DNA from: Acanthacorydalis orientalis
Lineage: Eukaryota; Arthropoda; Insecta; Megaloptera; Corydalidae
DNA: 64,000 nt
Assembly: GCA_034766995.1 (NCBI GenBank)
Contig: CM068313.1
Coordinates: 36,575,996 to 36,639,995 of the forward strand
Direction: 5' to 3'
The position numbers and the translations under genes are program-made. This document shows positions 63,520-64,000 of this stretch, in pieces. Numbering within the stretch: position 1 is the stretch's first letter; each line of letters opens with the position of its first letter. The notes beneath the pieces were generated by a model. That model was not told the DNA's origin. It made no database searches and was given only the letters and a program-made list of their open reading frames with translations.

Positions 63520-63990
63520 CCCTCACGGTTCGTATATATTAGAATCAGTCATTCGTACGAACGACAATAACGAAATATTCAACCTTCCGGAGCGACCGTT
63601 TTAATCCCCAGCGCCAACACCATCACCGCATTTCGTTAATTGTCCTCCTAGATTGTCAATGACTATTAGTAACTGTAGTAGGCTGTGACTCGGCGTTATG
63701 GCAACACACAACTGCCTTTGTTACGTAGTTGTACGTTATGTCTAGGTGTATCAATTTAATTTTATCAGATTTGTGGGGGATGCGGTTAGTATAATACTTT
63801 TTGCAGAATGACAAGGGCATTCGGCAATTTAATTTCGTGATATAGAAGATATAATTAATCTTGTGACAGATTCCGTACGACGTTTCGGGCGTCTTGATTA
63901 CTTTTGGGTCGAAGTGGAATTCTTTTTTGTTACAACAAGAAAATCGACTCACTGTGTACATAACTTGGAAGAAGAAGCAGCGGTTTTTAT
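63520..63990. promoter_or_regulatory. GC-richer island at the right edge
   Basis: Unique CpG-containing sequence with the palindrome TTCGTACGAA near 63553. A 101-codon minus-strand frame covers part of it but is unrecognised. The island may continue beyond the window. Confidence 0.33.
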
Positions 63991-64000
63991 CAAGACAACA

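Larger units (their letters stand above)
61409..64000. other. AT-rich spacer to the window end
   Basis: (TA)n at about 62195-62222 and 63257-63279. An FB1 relic (62345-62520) and the island from 63520 are listed separately. Near 61658-61675 lies the perfect inverted repeat ACATGCAT-AA-ATGCATGT. No gene is visible. Confidence 0.5.

Overview
The window is very AT-rich, low-gene eukaryotic nuclear DNA, most likely from an insect. The evidence is the transposon mix (several mariner lineages, piggyBac, hAT, Helitron-like elements, an RTE-like LINE), a eukaryotic tRNA gene with internal A and B boxes, and about sixty (TA)n microsatellites, roughly one per kb. No order or species can be read from the sequence. 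I found no convincing host protein-coding gene. Most open frames are transposon relics, (TA)n artefacts (IYIYIY peptides) or chance openings.

Layout. 1-7.2 kb: unique AT-rich DNA, a foldback element and a candidate 64-bp coding exon (5733-5796). 7.2-8.8 kb: an undescribed dispersed repeat (R) followed by a dead full-length mariner. 11.5-18.6 kb: a deleted cecropia-type mariner, a rearranged hAT element with both ends, and a piggyBac relic with inverted ends and flanking TTAA. 20-21.9 kb: two Helitron-like copies and a palindromic MITE. 28.4-31.4 kb: a Helitron-like copy and two mariners. 34.4-35.7 kb: a 5'-truncated LINE and a foldback. 38.1-38.5 kb: a small hAT MITE with a perfect 8-bp target duplication. 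40.1-47.6 kb: mariner, Helitron-like copy and the second R copy (inverted). 53.2-54.3 kb and 58.0-59.0 kb: a roughly 1-kb direct duplication carrying a mariner. 61.3 kb: the one intact host gene, tRNA-Leu(CAG) on the minus strand.

Between the repeats lie about twenty short islands of unique, GC-richer, CpG-containing sequence without sustained frames. They look like cis-regulatory (conserved noncoding) islands in a gene desert or very long introns. The best candidate for something undescribed is a two-part motif in these islands: a TGTT-core box, then exactly 8 nt, then an AATNAAGTGTGATTT box. It occurs at 25.09, 32.43, 43.0 (minus strand) and 56.28 kb with identical spacing, with partial versions at 20.28 and 51.07 kb. 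The transposons do not work together as a system. The window reads as regulatory or intronic DNA into which TA-targeting transposons and TA microsatellites have accumulated.
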